Origin: Frankia alni ACN14a
Lineage (GTDB): Bacteria; Actinomycetota; Actinomycetes; Frankiales; Frankiaceae
Direction of reading: 5' to 3'
NCBI RefSeq assembly: GCF_000058485.1
Contig: NC_008278.1
Coordinates: forward strand, 2,350,962 to 2,414,961
DNA: 64,000 nt
Both the position numbers and the translations under genes were made by a program. Positions 1-8,853 of the stretch are shown here, one piece after another. A model generated the notes under the pieces. The model saw nothing but the letters and a program-made list of their open reading frames with translations. It did no database searches and had not been told where the DNA came from. Each line of letters begins with the position of its first letter. The first letter of the stretch is position 1.

Positions 1-1472
1 GCGCGACGTCGTCCGACTACACCGGCGTCGCGGTGACCTACGCCCAGGTCGCGGCCCACCCGGCGCTGCACCGGGCGCGGACCGCCGCCCGGCGCACCCT
101 GGTCATCCTCGACGAGATCCATCACGCGGGCGACGCGTTGTCCTGGGGCGAGGCGACCCGGGAGGCGTTCACTCCCGCGGCGCGACGCCTCGCCCTGACC
201 GGGACGCCGTTCCGCTCCGACGTCAACCCGATCCCGTTCGTCACCTACCTGCCGGGACCCGACGGCGTCCTGCGCAGCATCTCCGACTCCTCCTACGGCT
301 ACGCCGAGGCCCTGCGCGACGGCGTCGTGCGCCCGGTGCTCTTCCTCGCCTACTCCGGCGAGATGTCCTGGCGGACCAGCGCCGGCGCCGAGCTGTCGGC
401 CCGGCTCGGCGAACCGCTGACGGGCGAGCAGACCGCCGCCGCCTGGCGCACCGCCCTGGACCCGGGCGGGGACTGGATGCCGGCCGTGCTCGCCTCGGCG
501 GACACCAGGCTGTCGCAGGTGCGCGCCGGCGGCATGCCCGACGCCGCCGGGCTGGTCATCGCCACCGACCACGCCGCCGCGCGGGCCTACGCGGGGCTGC
601 TGGCCCGGATCACCGGCACGTCGCCGGTGCTCATCCTGTCCGACGACCCGACCGCGTCGGCGAAGATCGCCAACTTCCGGGAGTCCGCGGACCGGTGGAT
701 GGTGGCGGTGCGGATGGTGAGCGAGGGTGTCGACGTGCCCCGCCTCGCCGTCGGGGTCTACGCGACCTCGGCCTCGACGCCGCTGTTCTTCGCCCAGGCC
801 GTCGGTCGGTTCGTCCGGGGTCGGGGTCGGGGGGAGACCGCCTCGGTGTTCCTGCCGAGCGTGCCCACCCTGCTCGCCCTCGCCGGGGAGATGGAGATCC
901 AGCGCGACCACGCGCTGGAGAAGCAGCCGCGCGACCCCGACGCCTTCGACGACGACGCGCTGCGCGAGGCCAACCGGCGCAGGGACACCCCCGACCAGCC
1001 CGACACGCTGTTCACGGCGCTGGGCTCGTCGGCCCACCTCGATCGGGTGATCTTCGACGGCGGCGAGTTCGGTACTCCCGCGGCGCCCGGTTCGGTGGAG
1101 GAGGAGGACTTCCTCGGCCTGCCGGGCCTGCTGGAGCCGGACCAGGTCGCGACCCTGCTGCGCCAGCGGGAGGCCGCCCAGCAGGCGGCCGCGCGCCGCG
1201 GGGCCGCCGCCCGGGCGGCCGGGCAGCCCGAGCCCGAGGTGCCGGCGGCCCGCGACGGTGCGCAGCCGACGACCCGACCGGTCCACGAGGTCATCGCCGA
1301 GCTGCGCAAGGAGCTCAACCGGCTGGTCGGGGCGCACTTCCACCGCACCGGCAAGCCGCATGGAATGATTCACGCCGAGCTGCGCCGGTCCTGCGGTGGT
1401 CCGCCGAGCGGGCAGGCCAGCGCCGCGCAGTTGCAGGCCCGCATCGACACGATCCGCCGCTGGGCCGGCTGA
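1..1472 (+). CDS. DEAD/DEAH-box helicase, C-terminal part (5' truncated by window)
   Basis: The reading frame is open from base 3, so the start lies upstream of the window. The visible 490 residues carry superfamily 2 helicase motifs: a Walker B/motif II DEIHH near base 112, motif III TGTPFRSD near base 200, and a motif V-VI region with SEGVDVP near 718 and QAVGRFVRGR near 798. The motif I lysine must be in the missing part. The layout (short motif II-III spacing, DEIH rather than DEAD) is that of ResIII/SSL2-like DNA helicases, which use ATP to translocate on nucleic acid. The last 130 residues are rich in Ala, Arg and Gln and may form a helical tail. The downstream neighbour is convergent, so nothing visible ties it to a pathway. 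Family confidence is high; the exact role is unknown. Confidence 0.85.
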   Translation, partial: ATSSDYTGVAVTYAQVAAHPALHRARTAARRTLVILDEIHHAGDALSWGEATREAFTPAARRLALTGTPFRSDVNPIPFVTYLPGPDGVLRSISDSSYGYAEALRDGVVRPVLFLAYSGEMSWRTSAGAELSARLGEPLTGEQTAAAWRTALDPGGDWMPAVLASADTRLSQVRAGGMPDAAGLVIATDHAAARAYAGLLARITGTSPVLILSDDPTASAKIANFRESADRWMVAVRMVSEGVDVPRLAVGVYATSASTPLFFAQAVGRFVRGRGRGETASVFLPSVPTLLALAGEMEIQRDHALEKQPRDPDAFDDDALREANRRRDTPDQPDTLFTALGSSAHLDRVIFDGGEFGTPAAPGSVEEEDFLGLPGLLEPDQVATLLRQREAAQQAAARRGAAARAAGQPEPEVPAARDGAQPTTRPVHEVIAELRKELNRLVGAHFHRTGKPHGMIHAELRRSCGGPPSGQASAAQLQARIDTIRRWAG

Positions 1473-1501
1473 CGGCTGCCCGGGCCGGCCCAGCCGCCGC
1501 G

Positions 1502-2350
1502 TCAGCCGCCCTGGGAGATGGCGATCGACAGGATCTTCGCCTTGCTGGCCGGGGCGCCGTCGGAGCCGCCGCCCTGCACGCCGGGCTTGGTGAGCTTGTC
1601 GAGGACGTCCAGCCCCGTGGTGATCTTGCCGAAGACGGTGTAGCCGCCGGCCAGCGCCGCCGCCCCCTGCTGCGTCGGGTTGGCGTAGTTGATGAAGAAC
1701 TGGCTGCCGTTGCTGTTCGGCGCGGAGCTGTGCGCCATCGCGAGCACCCCGCGGTCGTAGGTGACGCCCTCGGTGTTCTCGTTGGCGTACCCGTAGCCGG
1801 GGCTGCCGCTGCCGGTGCCCGTCGGGTCGCCGCACTGCAGCACGGAGATGCCCGCCTCGGCACCGCCGGTCTGCCGGTGGCACAGCGTGTTGTCGTAGTA
1901 CTTGGCGTCGGCGAGCGTGCGCAGCGCGTGGACGGTGCACGGCGCCTTCTGTGCGTCCAGGCTCGCCGTCATCGTCCCGGCGTCGGTGGTGATGGTCATG
2001 GTGGCCGGGGAGGTGTCGACGGTGGCCGCCGCCTTCGGCAGGGTGGCGCCGCGGGCCGGGGTCTCCCCGTTGGCGGTGTACGTGCAGGCGCCGACCTTGC
2101 TGGTGGCCGCCGCGGCGGCGCTGGGGGCCGCGGTGCTGGCCGCGTCGGCGGCGGTGACGTCGGACTTGTCGTCCTTGCCGGTGAGCAGGATCGCGGCGAT
2201 CGCCGACGCCGCGACCACGATCGTCACGAAGCCGGCCACGATCGCGAGTCGCTGCTGGCGGCGGCGATGGGCGACCCGCCGTCGCTGCGCCTGCCGGGCC
2301 GCGCGAGCCTCGGCGAGCTCGCGCTGCCGTCGCTCCTTGGAACTGGCCAC
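1502..2350 (-). CDS. Membrane-anchored cyclophilin-type peptidyl-prolyl cis-trans isomerase
   Basis: A 282-residue protein of the cyclophilin family, which catalyses cis-trans isomerisation of Xaa-Pro bonds. The GTG at 2350 is chosen because a strong GAGGAGG ribosome site lies about 9 nt upstream and the conserved start VASSKERRQRE follows; the frame stays open further upstream but looks non-coding. The N-terminus is a basic, Arg/Ala-rich cytoplasmic segment (residues 1-35), followed by one hydrophobic segment (about 36-57) and a low-complexity Ala/Ser linker. The catalytic domain fills residues about 115-280, with CHRQTG where the catalytic Arg lies and GSQFFINY as the substrate-binding core. 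This places the enzyme on the outer face of the membrane, where it may assist folding of exported proteins. It is divergent from serS and convergent with the helicase. Confidence 0.9.
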   Translation of the reverse strand: MASSKERRQRELAEARAARQAQRRRVAHRRRQQRLAIVAGFVTIVVAASAIAAILLTGKDDKSDVTAADAASTAAPSAAAAATSKVGACTYTANGETPARGATLPKAAATVDTSPATMTITTDAGTMTASLDAQKAPCTVHALRTLADAKYYDNTLCHRQTGGAEAGISVLQCGDPTGTGSGSPGYGYANENTEGVTYDRGVLAMAHSSAPNSNGSQFFINYANPTQQGAAALAGGYTVFGKITTGLDVLDKLTKPGVQGGGSDGAPASKAKILSIAISQGG

Positions 2351-2594
2351 CGTCGCCGGCCTCCTCACATCCCGAACCTGGCAGGTTCCTCGCTGTTGCG
2401 TCCCGTCCGTCCCGCGGCGGTGGACACATGTGGTCTGTGCACCGTAACCGTTGGGCGGCGCCCGGCTGGGCAGCGCACCTGTGGCGAGCATGCCGAAGCC
2501 GCCTGTGCGCCCGCTGTGCGCCGGAGGCGTCGGCGGTGGCTGGTAGCGTTGCCGCAAGGTGAGGTGCGGTACCGATCAGGGGCTGACGCGATTC

Positions 2595-3857
2595 ATGCTC
2601 GATAAGCGTTTTATCCGGGAGAATCCGCAGGCCGTGCGGGACGCGGTCGCGGTCAAGGGCATTGACCTGGATGTCGACGAACTACTCCAGCTCGACCAGG
2701 ACAATCGCAAGTTGCAGTTCGAGGTGGACGAGGCGCAGGCCCGGCGCAAGAGCTTCGCCAAGCAGTTCGCCAAGGCCGACGAGGCCCGCCGGGCCGAGCT
2801 GCGCGTCGAGCACGAGGCGTTCGACGCCCAGCTCAAGGACCTGCGCGAGCAGCTCGCCCGCACGGGTGCGCGATTGTCCGAGCTGATGCTGCTGACGCCG
2901 AACATCCCCTGGTCGGGGGCGCCGGTGGGGCCGGACGAGGCGGCCAACGTGGTGCTGCGCACCGTCGGCACGCCCCCGGAGTTCGACTTCACCCCGCTCG
3001 ACCACACCGAGCTCGCCGAAAAGCGCGGCTGGGCCGAGTTCGCCCGCGCCCGCAAGGTCGCCGGCGAGCGGGCCTACGCGCTCGTCGGCGACATGGTGAT
3101 GCTGGAGCGGGCGGTGCACTCCTACGCGCTGGACCTGCTGCGCGGCCGGGAGTTCACCCCGGTGGCGGTTCCCGCGCTCGTCCGCGAGGAGCCGCTGATC
3201 GGCACGGGGATGCTGCCGAAGGCCCGGGAGGAGATCTACGCGATCCCCGAGGACGACCTGTACCTGGCCGGAACCGCCGAGGTGGCCCTCGTGGGCCTGC
3301 ATGCGGGGGAGATCCTCGACGCCGCCCGCCTGCCGATCCGCTACGCCGGGATCTCGCCGTGCTTCCGCCGGGAGATCGGCAGCGCCAGCCGGGACGTCCG
3401 CGGCCTGCTGCGCGTGCACCAGTTCGAGAAGGTCGAGCAGTTCGTCCTGTGCGCCGCAGACGAGGCCGAGTCGGCCCGCTGGCACGCCGAGCTGCTCGCC
3501 ACCGCCGAGCGGATCCTGTCCGACCTCGGGCTGTGCTACGAGGTCGTCGAGTGCGCCACCGGGGACATGGGCGTCGGCAAGTTCCGGATGAACGACATCA
3601 ACACCTGGTTTCCGTCGCTGGGGCGCTTCCGGGAGACGCACAGCTGCTCCACGCTGCACGACTGGCAGGCCCGCCGGGCGAACCTGCGCTACCGAGACCC
3701 CGACGGCACGATCCGCTTCGCCCACACACTGAACAACACCGCGGTGGCCACCCCCCGACTGCTGGCGGCGCTGCTGGAGAACTTCCAGACCGCGGACGGC
3801 GCGGTGCGCGTCCCCGAGGTGCTGCGGCCCTACCTGGGTGGGCGCGAGCTGATCTGA
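2595..3857 (+). CDS. serS: Seryl-tRNA synthetase (Thermus-like motif 3)
   Basis: A 420-residue class II aminoacyl-tRNA synthetase that charges tRNA-Ser with serine using ATP. The N-terminal 110 residues (MLDKRFIRENP onward) form the two-helix coiled-coil arm that grips the long variable arm of tRNA-Ser. Motif 2 begins around residue 256 (CFRREIGSASRD, RGLLRVHQFEKVE) and motif 3 near 378 (TLNNTAVATPRLL, then ALLENFQ). Typical actinobacterial SerRS has a TLNGTLATTR-type motif 3; TLNNTA-ATPR is what I recall from Thermus. This hints at a transferred or second SerRS, but a standard copy elsewhere cannot be seen here. The ATG at 2595 is chosen for homology and for an AGGGG stretch about 15 nt upstream. 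The last 28 bp overlap the convergent crtB. Confidence 0.93.
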   Translation: MLDKRFIRENPQAVRDAVAVKGIDLDVDELLQLDQDNRKLQFEVDEAQARRKSFAKQFAKADEARRAELRVEHEAFDAQLKDLREQLARTGARLSELMLLTPNIPWSGAPVGPDEAANVVLRTVGTPPEFDFTPLDHTELAEKRGWAEFARARKVAGERAYALVGDMVMLERAVHSYALDLLRGREFTPVAVPALVREEPLIGTGMLPKAREEIYAIPEDDLYLAGTAEVALVGLHAGEILDAARLPIRYAGISPCFRREIGSASRDVRGLLRVHQFEKVEQFVLCAADEAESARWHAELLATAERILSDLGLCYEVVECATGDMGVGKFRMNDINTWFPSLGRFRETHSCSTLHDWQARRANLRYRDPDGTIRFAHTLNNTAVATPRLLAALLENFQTADGAVRVPEVLRPYLGGRELI

Positions 3858-4828
3858 GCGCCGCCGCGGCGGCGCTCCCGGGCGGCCCGGACCAGGGCCG
3901 GCCCGGCCACCGCGAGGCGCCGCGGCAGCCCGACGGCCACCCGGCGTTCCAGCACCCGGTAGTCGGCCCGCTCCACCTCATCGAGGATCTCCCGGTAGAG
4001 GACGAATGCGGTGCGCATGCAGTCCCGCGAGGTGGGGTGCAGCAGTCGGATACCGGGCGCCGCCGCCCGGAACAGCTCCCGGGCCCGGCTGATCTCGAAC
4101 GCCAGCAGCCGGCGGACCGGCCCGTCGACGACCCCGGCGGCCAGATGCTCCCGGGTGACGCCGAACAGCGCCAGCGACGTCTGCGGCAGGTACACCCGCC
4201 CGCGGCGCAGGTCCTCCCCGACGTCCCGGATGAAGTTGGCGTGCTGGAAGGCCAGGCCGAGGTCGCGCGCGTAGGGCAGCGCGCTGTCGTCGACCGGTTC
4301 GAGCAGCGGCACCATCTGCAGGCCGATGACCGCGGCTGAGCCGTGCATGTAGACCAGCAGGTCCTCCCATGTCGCGTACCCGGTGACGGTCAGGTCCATC
4401 GCCATCGAGGACAGGAACGCGGCGAAGTGGTCGGGGTCGAGCGCGAAGCGACGGATCGTGTCGACGACCGCCGGCAGCACCGACACCTCGCTCGCCGCCC
4501 CGTTCTGACCGCCGTCCTCGCCCGAGACCTGGGCGTCGACGGCGTGGGCGGGCACGCCGTCGCGCAGCGCGGCGAGGAACCGGCCACTCCAGGCCTGCAG
4601 CCGGACGGCCCGCTCGTCGCCGGTCAGCGCCGAGTCGAGGTCGTCGACGATGTCGTCGGCGTGGCGGGCGAAGCCGTACAGGGCATGTACGTGCGCCCGC
4701 TTCCACGGCGGCAGCAGCAGGGTCGCCAGGTAGTAGGTGCGCCCGTGGGCGGCGTTGAGGGCGCGGGCTCGTGCATACGACGCGCGCAACCGGGGATCGG
4801 TGATCCCGGCCGCGTCGAGCTCCCCCAC
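3830..4828 (-). CDS. crtB: Phytoene synthase (squalene/phytoene synthase family)
   Basis: A 332-residue trans-isoprenyl diphosphate synthase that condenses two geranylgeranyl diphosphates head to head into phytoene, the first carotenoid-specific step. The substrate-binding aspartates are in HADDIVDD (about residues 61-68), following YLATLLLPPWKRAHVHALYG. The second Asp-rich motif is in ANFIRDVGEDLRRGRVYLP (about 198-216). The GTG at 4828 is preferred because it lies 7 nt after a TAGGCT -10 box, as in leaderless actinobacterial genes. A TTG at 4867 would extend it by 13 residues, but that TTG is part of a TTGACA -35 hexamer. The partners crtE and crtI lie 5-8 kb away on the same strand, separated by an HNH gene and a moxR operon. 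The 3' end overlaps serS by 28 bp. Confidence 0.9.
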   Translation of the reverse strand: MGELDAAGITDPRLRASYARARALNAAHGRTYYLATLLLPPWKRAHVHALYGFARHADDIVDDLDSALTGDERAVRLQAWSGRFLAALRDGVPAHAVDAQVSGEDGGQNGAASEVSVLPAVVDTIRRFALDPDHFAAFLSSMAMDLTVTGYATWEDLLVYMHGSAAVIGLQMVPLLEPVDDSALPYARDLGLAFQHANFIRDVGEDLRRGRVYLPQTSLALFGVTREHLAAGVVDGPVRRLLAFEISRARELFRAAAPGIRLLHPTSRDCMRTAFVLYREILDEVERADYRVLERRVAVGLPRRLAVAGPALVRAARERRRGGAQISSRPPR

Positions 4829-4867
4829 GGCATTCAGCCTAACGGTACTGACGGTAGGCCCTGTCAA
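4829..4867 (-). promoter_or_regulatory. Candidate leaderless promoter of crtB
   Basis: On the minus strand a TTGACA hexamer (4867-4862) and a TAGGCT hexamer (4841-4836) precede the GTG at 4828 by a 7-nt gap, which puts the transcript start at the start codon. The 20-nt spacer is longer than ideal, so the -35 assignment is less certain than the -10. Confidence 0.45.
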
Positions 4868-4908
4868 CGTCGCATCCAGGATCGGGTTGGGCCCCCGGTC
4901 CTAAATCT

Positions 4909-5187
4909 CCGAACATCATGATCGACTGTCGGAGTCGGGTCGCGGCTGTTCCGCGGAACACCATGATCGTTTCCTGGTGTCGAGGTCAGGGCGGGGCGCG
5001 GTTCTGGCACCGGATGGGTTCCGTTCCGCGGACCATGATGTTTTTCTGCTGGTTTCGCGTCCCGCCGCGGGCTCCACGCCCGTGCCGTGCCGGTGTTGCT
5101 GCCGGGGCGGGACTCTGCTCCGGACATGATCGGCGGGGTCCGGCCTGCGGTCCGGCGGTGCGGGCGGTTCCGCGGAACACCATGATC
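4909..5187. repeat. Dispersed palindrome-plus-CATGATC repeat, four copies
   Basis: TTCCGCGGAACACCATGATC occurs exactly at 4949-4968 and 5168-5187. A shorter variant (TTCCGCGGACCATGATG) is at 5024-5040 and a degenerate copy (TCCGAACATCATGATC) at 4909-4924. TTCCGCGGAA is a perfect 10-bp palindrome. All copies are in the same orientation, in front of the DUF222/HNH gene. They could be binding sites or members of a genome-wide interspersed repeat. Confidence 0.7.
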
Positions 5188-5263
5188 ATCGGTGGGGCCG
5201 GTTCGGGTGGGGTTCCGGCTGCATCGCCGAGTGGGGCTTCCGGTTCTGGAAGGGCCTGGCCCG

Positions 5264-5323
5264 GCCCGCCGCGGTCGGGCCCGTCTCGGTCGGGCCCGCC
5301 GCGGTCGGGCCCGTCCCGTTGTG
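5264..5323. repeat. 15-bp tandem repeat, four units
   Basis: Units at 5264, 5279, 5294 and 5309 alternate between GCCCGCCGCGGTCGG and GCCCGTCTCGGTCGG; the last is degenerate. There is no spacer structure, so it is a simple minisatellite and not a CRISPR array. Confidence 0.7.
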
Positions 5324-5434
5324 CCCGCGCCGTCCCACCCCACCATGGTTGATCTTGTGTTGGGTTTTTGTCGGTGGTGGGTGGGACGATCGTCGTGTCC
5401 GTTGATCGATGACACCTCTGGCCCGGTGATCCTG

Positions 5435-6976
5435 ATGAGTGCAGCGTCCACGTCTCCTCTTCCTCTGCCTGTTCCCTCGGCCTCGTCGGCGTCGTCGGAT
5501 GCGTCCGCGCTGATCGGGGTGGATGTGGAGGCCGCGTCGTTGGGGGAGGTGGAGGAGGTGATCTGCCGGTGGGCGGGGCGGATTGCCGCGGCGAGCTGTG
5601 GCTGGCTGCTGGCGGTCGCGGCGTTCGACCGCCGCGGTGGCTGGTCGGGGATGGGGATGGGTTCGTGTGCGCACTGGCTGGCCTGGCGGTGCGGTGTCGG
5701 CCTGCGTACGGCGCGGGAGCAGGTGGCGACGGCGCGGGCGTTGGAGGGTCTTCCGATGGTGCGGGCGGCGTTCGCGGCGGGCACGGTGTCGTATGCGAAG
5801 GTGCGGGCGGTGACCCGGGTCGCCGAGCCCGCGACGGAGGAGCTGTGGCTGGCCCGTGCCCGACGGTGCTCGGCCGGTCAGGTGGAACGGCTGGTCCGTT
5901 CCTACCGGCAGGCCAACGGTGATCCGAAGGTTCGGCGGGCCGTACGGCGGGTGGCGTGGACGTTCGACGGCGACGGGATGCTGTGTCTGCGGGCGGTCCT
6001 GTCCCCGGACGAGGGCGCCCGGTTGATCGCCGCGTTGGACGCCGCCCGGGCCAGTCTCGAGGACACCACGGCCCTACCCGGCGACCATCCCCCAGCAGAC
6101 GGCGGCACGGGGGGCGACGTGGGTGAGGTGCCCGCGGATGGGGAGAGGGTCGTGGCGGCGCGGGATCGGCAGCGGGACGCCGACGCGCTGGTCGCGTTGG
6201 CCGACGGGTTCCTCGACCGGCCTGCCCCGGGGCTGATGAACCCTGGTCACACCCTGGCCGTGCACCTCACCACCCAGCCCACCCCCACCAGCAGCGACGT
6301 CACTGCGGCCGGTGGTGATGGAGAGGCCGGGAGCGACGCGGCGGACCCGAAGGAGGGCCCCGCGGGGGGGCTGCTGGGGGTGGCGCGGATCGGGATCGGG
6401 GCGTGGGCGCAGGTCGACGGGGGCGTCGGACTGTCCCGGCAGGTGGTGGAGCGCCTGGGCTGTGACGGGCTGATCCGGGCGTTGCTCACCGACCCGGACG
6501 GTAATCCGTTGCATCTCGGTCGGCGGCAGCGTCAGCCCGGGCAGCGGCTTCGTGACGCGGTCTACCTGCGGGACCAGGGGCGCTGCCAGTATCCGGGCTG
6601 CGGTCACACCCGCTGGTTGCACCTGCATCACCTCACCTGGTGGGGCCGCGGGGGTGATACCGACATCGACCGGCTGCTGCTGGTCTGTTCGACCCATCAC
6701 CGGGCGGTGCACGACGACGACATCAGCCTCGGCCGCGACGCGGACGGGACCGTCACCGCGCGGACCGTCGACGGCCGCGTCCTCGTCGAAGCACCACCGG
6801 TCCTGCCCGGGCCCGAGCCGGCAGGAACCCTCGCCCGCGCAACCCGCCACATCGACCCCACCACGATCCACACCCGCGACGGAGGACGCCTTATGGCAGG
6901 CGGGAGGCGAAGGCGAGCGAGCTCGCCGCGGCAAGGAAGCCCAGCGCGAGGGACAGGCCCAGGAACCAGGTGGTGA
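5435..6976 (+). CDS. DUF222 / 13E12-repeat family protein with C-terminal HNH endonuclease domain
   Basis: A 513-residue protein (from the ATG at 5435) of the actinobacterial 13E12 repeat family. Residues about 30-310 match the helical DUF222 region (SLGEVEEVICRWAGRIAAAS, FDRRGGW, then an Ala/Arg-rich stretch). An HNH nuclease domain follows near residues 383-425, with CQYPGCG, LHLHHL and CSTHHRAVHDD supplying the Cys/His metal ligands and catalytic His. Family members are multicopy; some act as repeats at phage attachment sites, but their function is unclear. An ATG at 5345 in frame would add 30 residues. The C-terminus after DGGRL is odd: from base 6891 the frame runs 86 bp antisense through the end of the convergent VWA gene and gives a basic low-complexity tail, so the native end may have been lost. 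The four palindromic repeats just upstream may be related. Confidence 0.85.
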   Translation: MSAASTSPLPLPVPSASSASSDASALIGVDVEAASLGEVEEVICRWAGRIAAASCGWLLAVAAFDRRGGWSGMGMGSCAHWLAWRCGVGLRTAREQVATARALEGLPMVRAAFAAGTVSYAKVRAVTRVAEPATEELWLARARRCSAGQVERLVRSYRQANGDPKVRRAVRRVAWTFDGDGMLCLRAVLSPDEGARLIAALDAARASLEDTTALPGDHPPADGGTGGDVGEVPADGERVVAARDRQRDADALVALADGFLDRPAPGLMNPGHTLAVHLTTQPTPTSSDVTAAGGDGEAGSDAADPKEGPAGGLLGVARIGIGAWAQVDGGVGLSRQVVERLGCDGLIRALLTDPDGNPLHLGRRQRQPGQRLRDAVYLRDQGRCQYPGCGHTRWLHLHHLTWWGRGGDTDIDRLLLVCSTHHRAVHDDDISLGRDADGTVTARTVDGRVLVEAPPVLPGPEPAGTLARATRHIDPTTIHTRDGGRLMAGGRRRRASSPRQGSPARGTGPGTRW

Positions 6977-7850
6977 TCTCCCGGTACTCGGTCCGGTAGC
7001 CGATGGAGCTGCCCAGGCCCTTGTAGACCGAGCGCAGCTCGTCGCCGGTGGCGGCCCGGTGGTAGGAGCCCTCGGTCTGGTCGGCGATCTCGTTGAGGGC
7101 CTGCTCGTTGACTGGGACGGGCACCTCCTGGCCGCCGACGTCGAGCGTGCCGTCGCTGGTGCCGTAGGCGATGGTGTCGACGGGGACGTGCGCCTGCCGG
7201 GCGGCGTCGGTGGCCTGCGTGTTCGGCCGGCCGCGGGTGGTCTCGCCATCGGAGAGCAGGACGATGGCCGCGGGTGGCGGGCTCTGCCCGGCGTCGGAGA
7301 ACCGCTTGCCGGCGGTGTTGATGGCCTGCAGCGAGGCGAAGATCCCCTCACCGATGGCCGTCGCCGGGCCGAGTTGCAGGCCGCGGATGCCGGCGCGGAC
7401 CGACTCGCGGTCGGTGGAGGCGGGCACGAGCACCGTCGCGCTGCCGGCGAAGGAGACCAGGCCCAGGTTGATGCGCGGCGGGAGCTGGTCGACGAACGCC
7501 TCGGCGCCCTGCTTGGCCGCCTCCAGGCGGTTCGGGGCGATGTCGGTGGCGGCCATCGAGTTCGACACGTCGATGGCCAGGATGATCGTCGCGCGTTCCC
7601 GTGGCACCCGCTCGGCGCGGGCCGGCCGGGCCAGCGAGAACACCAGGCCGGCGAGGGTGAGCAGCAGCAGCGCGGCCGGGACGTGGCGGCGCCACCACTG
7701 CGGGCGCCGCGGCAGCACCGAGGCCAGCACCGAGGTGGACGACAGGCGGGCCGCGTAGACCCGCCGCCGCGCGGAGACGACGATGTAGGCGACGAGCAGC
7801 GCGGCGACGAGCAGGTACAGCCACAGCCAGTGGCCGGCGAGGAAGCTCAC
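6891..7850 (-). CDS. VWA-domain membrane protein (BatA-like), last gene of a moxR operon
   Basis: A 319-residue membrane protein with two N-terminal hydrophobic segments (about residues 8-25 and 57-74), a von Willebrand factor A domain and a C-terminal membrane segment (about 292-313). The metal-ion-dependent adhesion motif is complete at the start of the domain: DVSNS at residues 94-98, following IILAI. A later LLSDGETTRG supplies the third MIDAS loop. The GTG start overlaps the stop of the upstream DUF58 gene in a GTGA. MoxR-DUF58-VWA operons are thought to act as chaperone-like systems that mature or insert metal cofactors or membrane complexes; the client here is unknown. The 3' end overlaps the convergent HNH gene by 86 bp. 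Confidence 0.9.
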   Translation of the reverse strand: MSFLAGHWLWLYLLVAALLVAYIVVSARRRVYAARLSSTSVLASVLPRRPQWWRRHVPAALLLLTLAGLVFSLARPARAERVPRERATIILAIDVSNSMAATDIAPNRLEAAKQGAEAFVDQLPPRINLGLVSFAGSATVLVPASTDRESVRAGIRGLQLGPATAIGEGIFASLQAINTAGKRFSDAGQSPPPAAIVLLSDGETTRGRPNTQATDAARQAHVPVDTIAYGTSDGTLDVGGQEVPVPVNEQALNEIADQTEGSYHRAATGDELRSVYKGLGSSIGYRTEYREITTWFLGLSLALGFLAAASSLAFASRLP

Positions 7851-8853
7851 CGGGTACCCGCCTGGGCGGGTCGGACCGCCGGGCCGCCGCGACCGACCGG
7901 CGCGCGCCGCCCGGCACCGCGGCCGCGCCGGTTCGCGGAGGCGAAGCGGACGATGTCGACGAGCCAGTCCGAGTCGGTGCGCAGGACGAGGTGGTCGGCG
8001 CCGACCCGGCGCAGGGCGAGCGAGACCTCCCGGCGGTGCGCCGCGGCGGCCGCGGCGTACCGTTGCCGGAACTTCCGCGAGGAGGTGGGGACCTCCAGCA
8101 TCGCCCCGGTCTCGGCGTCGACGACGGGCAGCAGGCCGACGGCGGGCAGGGCCAGCTCCAACGGGTCGACGATCTCGATCGCGAGCACCTGGTGGCGGGC
8201 GGCGACCACCCGCAGCGGGCGTTCCCAGCCGAGGTCGGTGGACTGGAAGTCCGAGATGACGACGGCGAGGCCGCGCCGGCGCGGCGGCCGCAGCAGGCCC
8301 TGCACGGCGGCGGCGAGGTCGGTGGCGGCCGCCGGGTCGGGGCGGCGGTGCGGCCGGTCGTGCGCGGTGCGGGGCAGCGTGAGCAGGCTGCGCAGCAGTG
8401 CCCGCAGGCCGTCGCGACCCGGCCGGGCCGGGATGAGCCGCGTGCCGGCCTGGGTGAGCGCGACCGCGCCCATCCGGTTGCCGGTGCGGGCGGTGAGGAA
8501 ACCGACGGCGGCGGTGGCGGCGACCGCGAGGTCGCGCTTCTCCCAGGCGCCGGAGCCGAACTCGCTGCTGGCGCTGAGATCGACCAGAGCCCAGGTCTCC
8601 AGCTCCCGGTCGGCGATGAGGTCGTGGACGTGCGGGACGGTGGTGCGGGCGGTGACGGCCCAGTCCATCCGGCGCACGTCGTCGCCGACGGAGTACTCGC
8701 GGCTCTCCGCCTTCTCGCTGCCCTGGCCGGGCAGCAGCCCGAGGTGGTCGCCGAGCAGCATCCCGTCGAGGCGGCGCAGCACGGTGAGCTCCAGGCGGCG
8801 CAGCGTCCGCTCCACCGCCGGGTCGGAGCCCGGGGTGGCCGCGGCCGGCGTCG

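Larger units (their letters stand above)
4868..5434. other. Repeat-rich intergenic region upstream of the HNH gene
   Basis: About 570 bp between the divergent crtB and HNH genes. I see no convincing gene: the open frames on both strands (for example 4918-5352 plus and 4864-5784 minus) have no recognisable domains. It holds dispersed copies of a palindromic element ending in CATGATC and a 15-bp tandem repeat, both listed separately. The region is less uniformly GC-rich than its surroundings. Control elements for the HNH gene should lie here, but no clear ribosome site or -10 box was found in front of its candidate starts. Confidence 0.5.

Noticed and set aside
5264-5323. Tandem repeat considered as a CRISPR array.
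   Set aside because: Units are contiguous 15-mers without spacers, and no cas genes are in the window.
4918-5352. A 144-codon frame covering the palindromic repeats.
   Set aside because: It has no ribosome site or domain, and the repeats themselves are better explained as non-coding elements.
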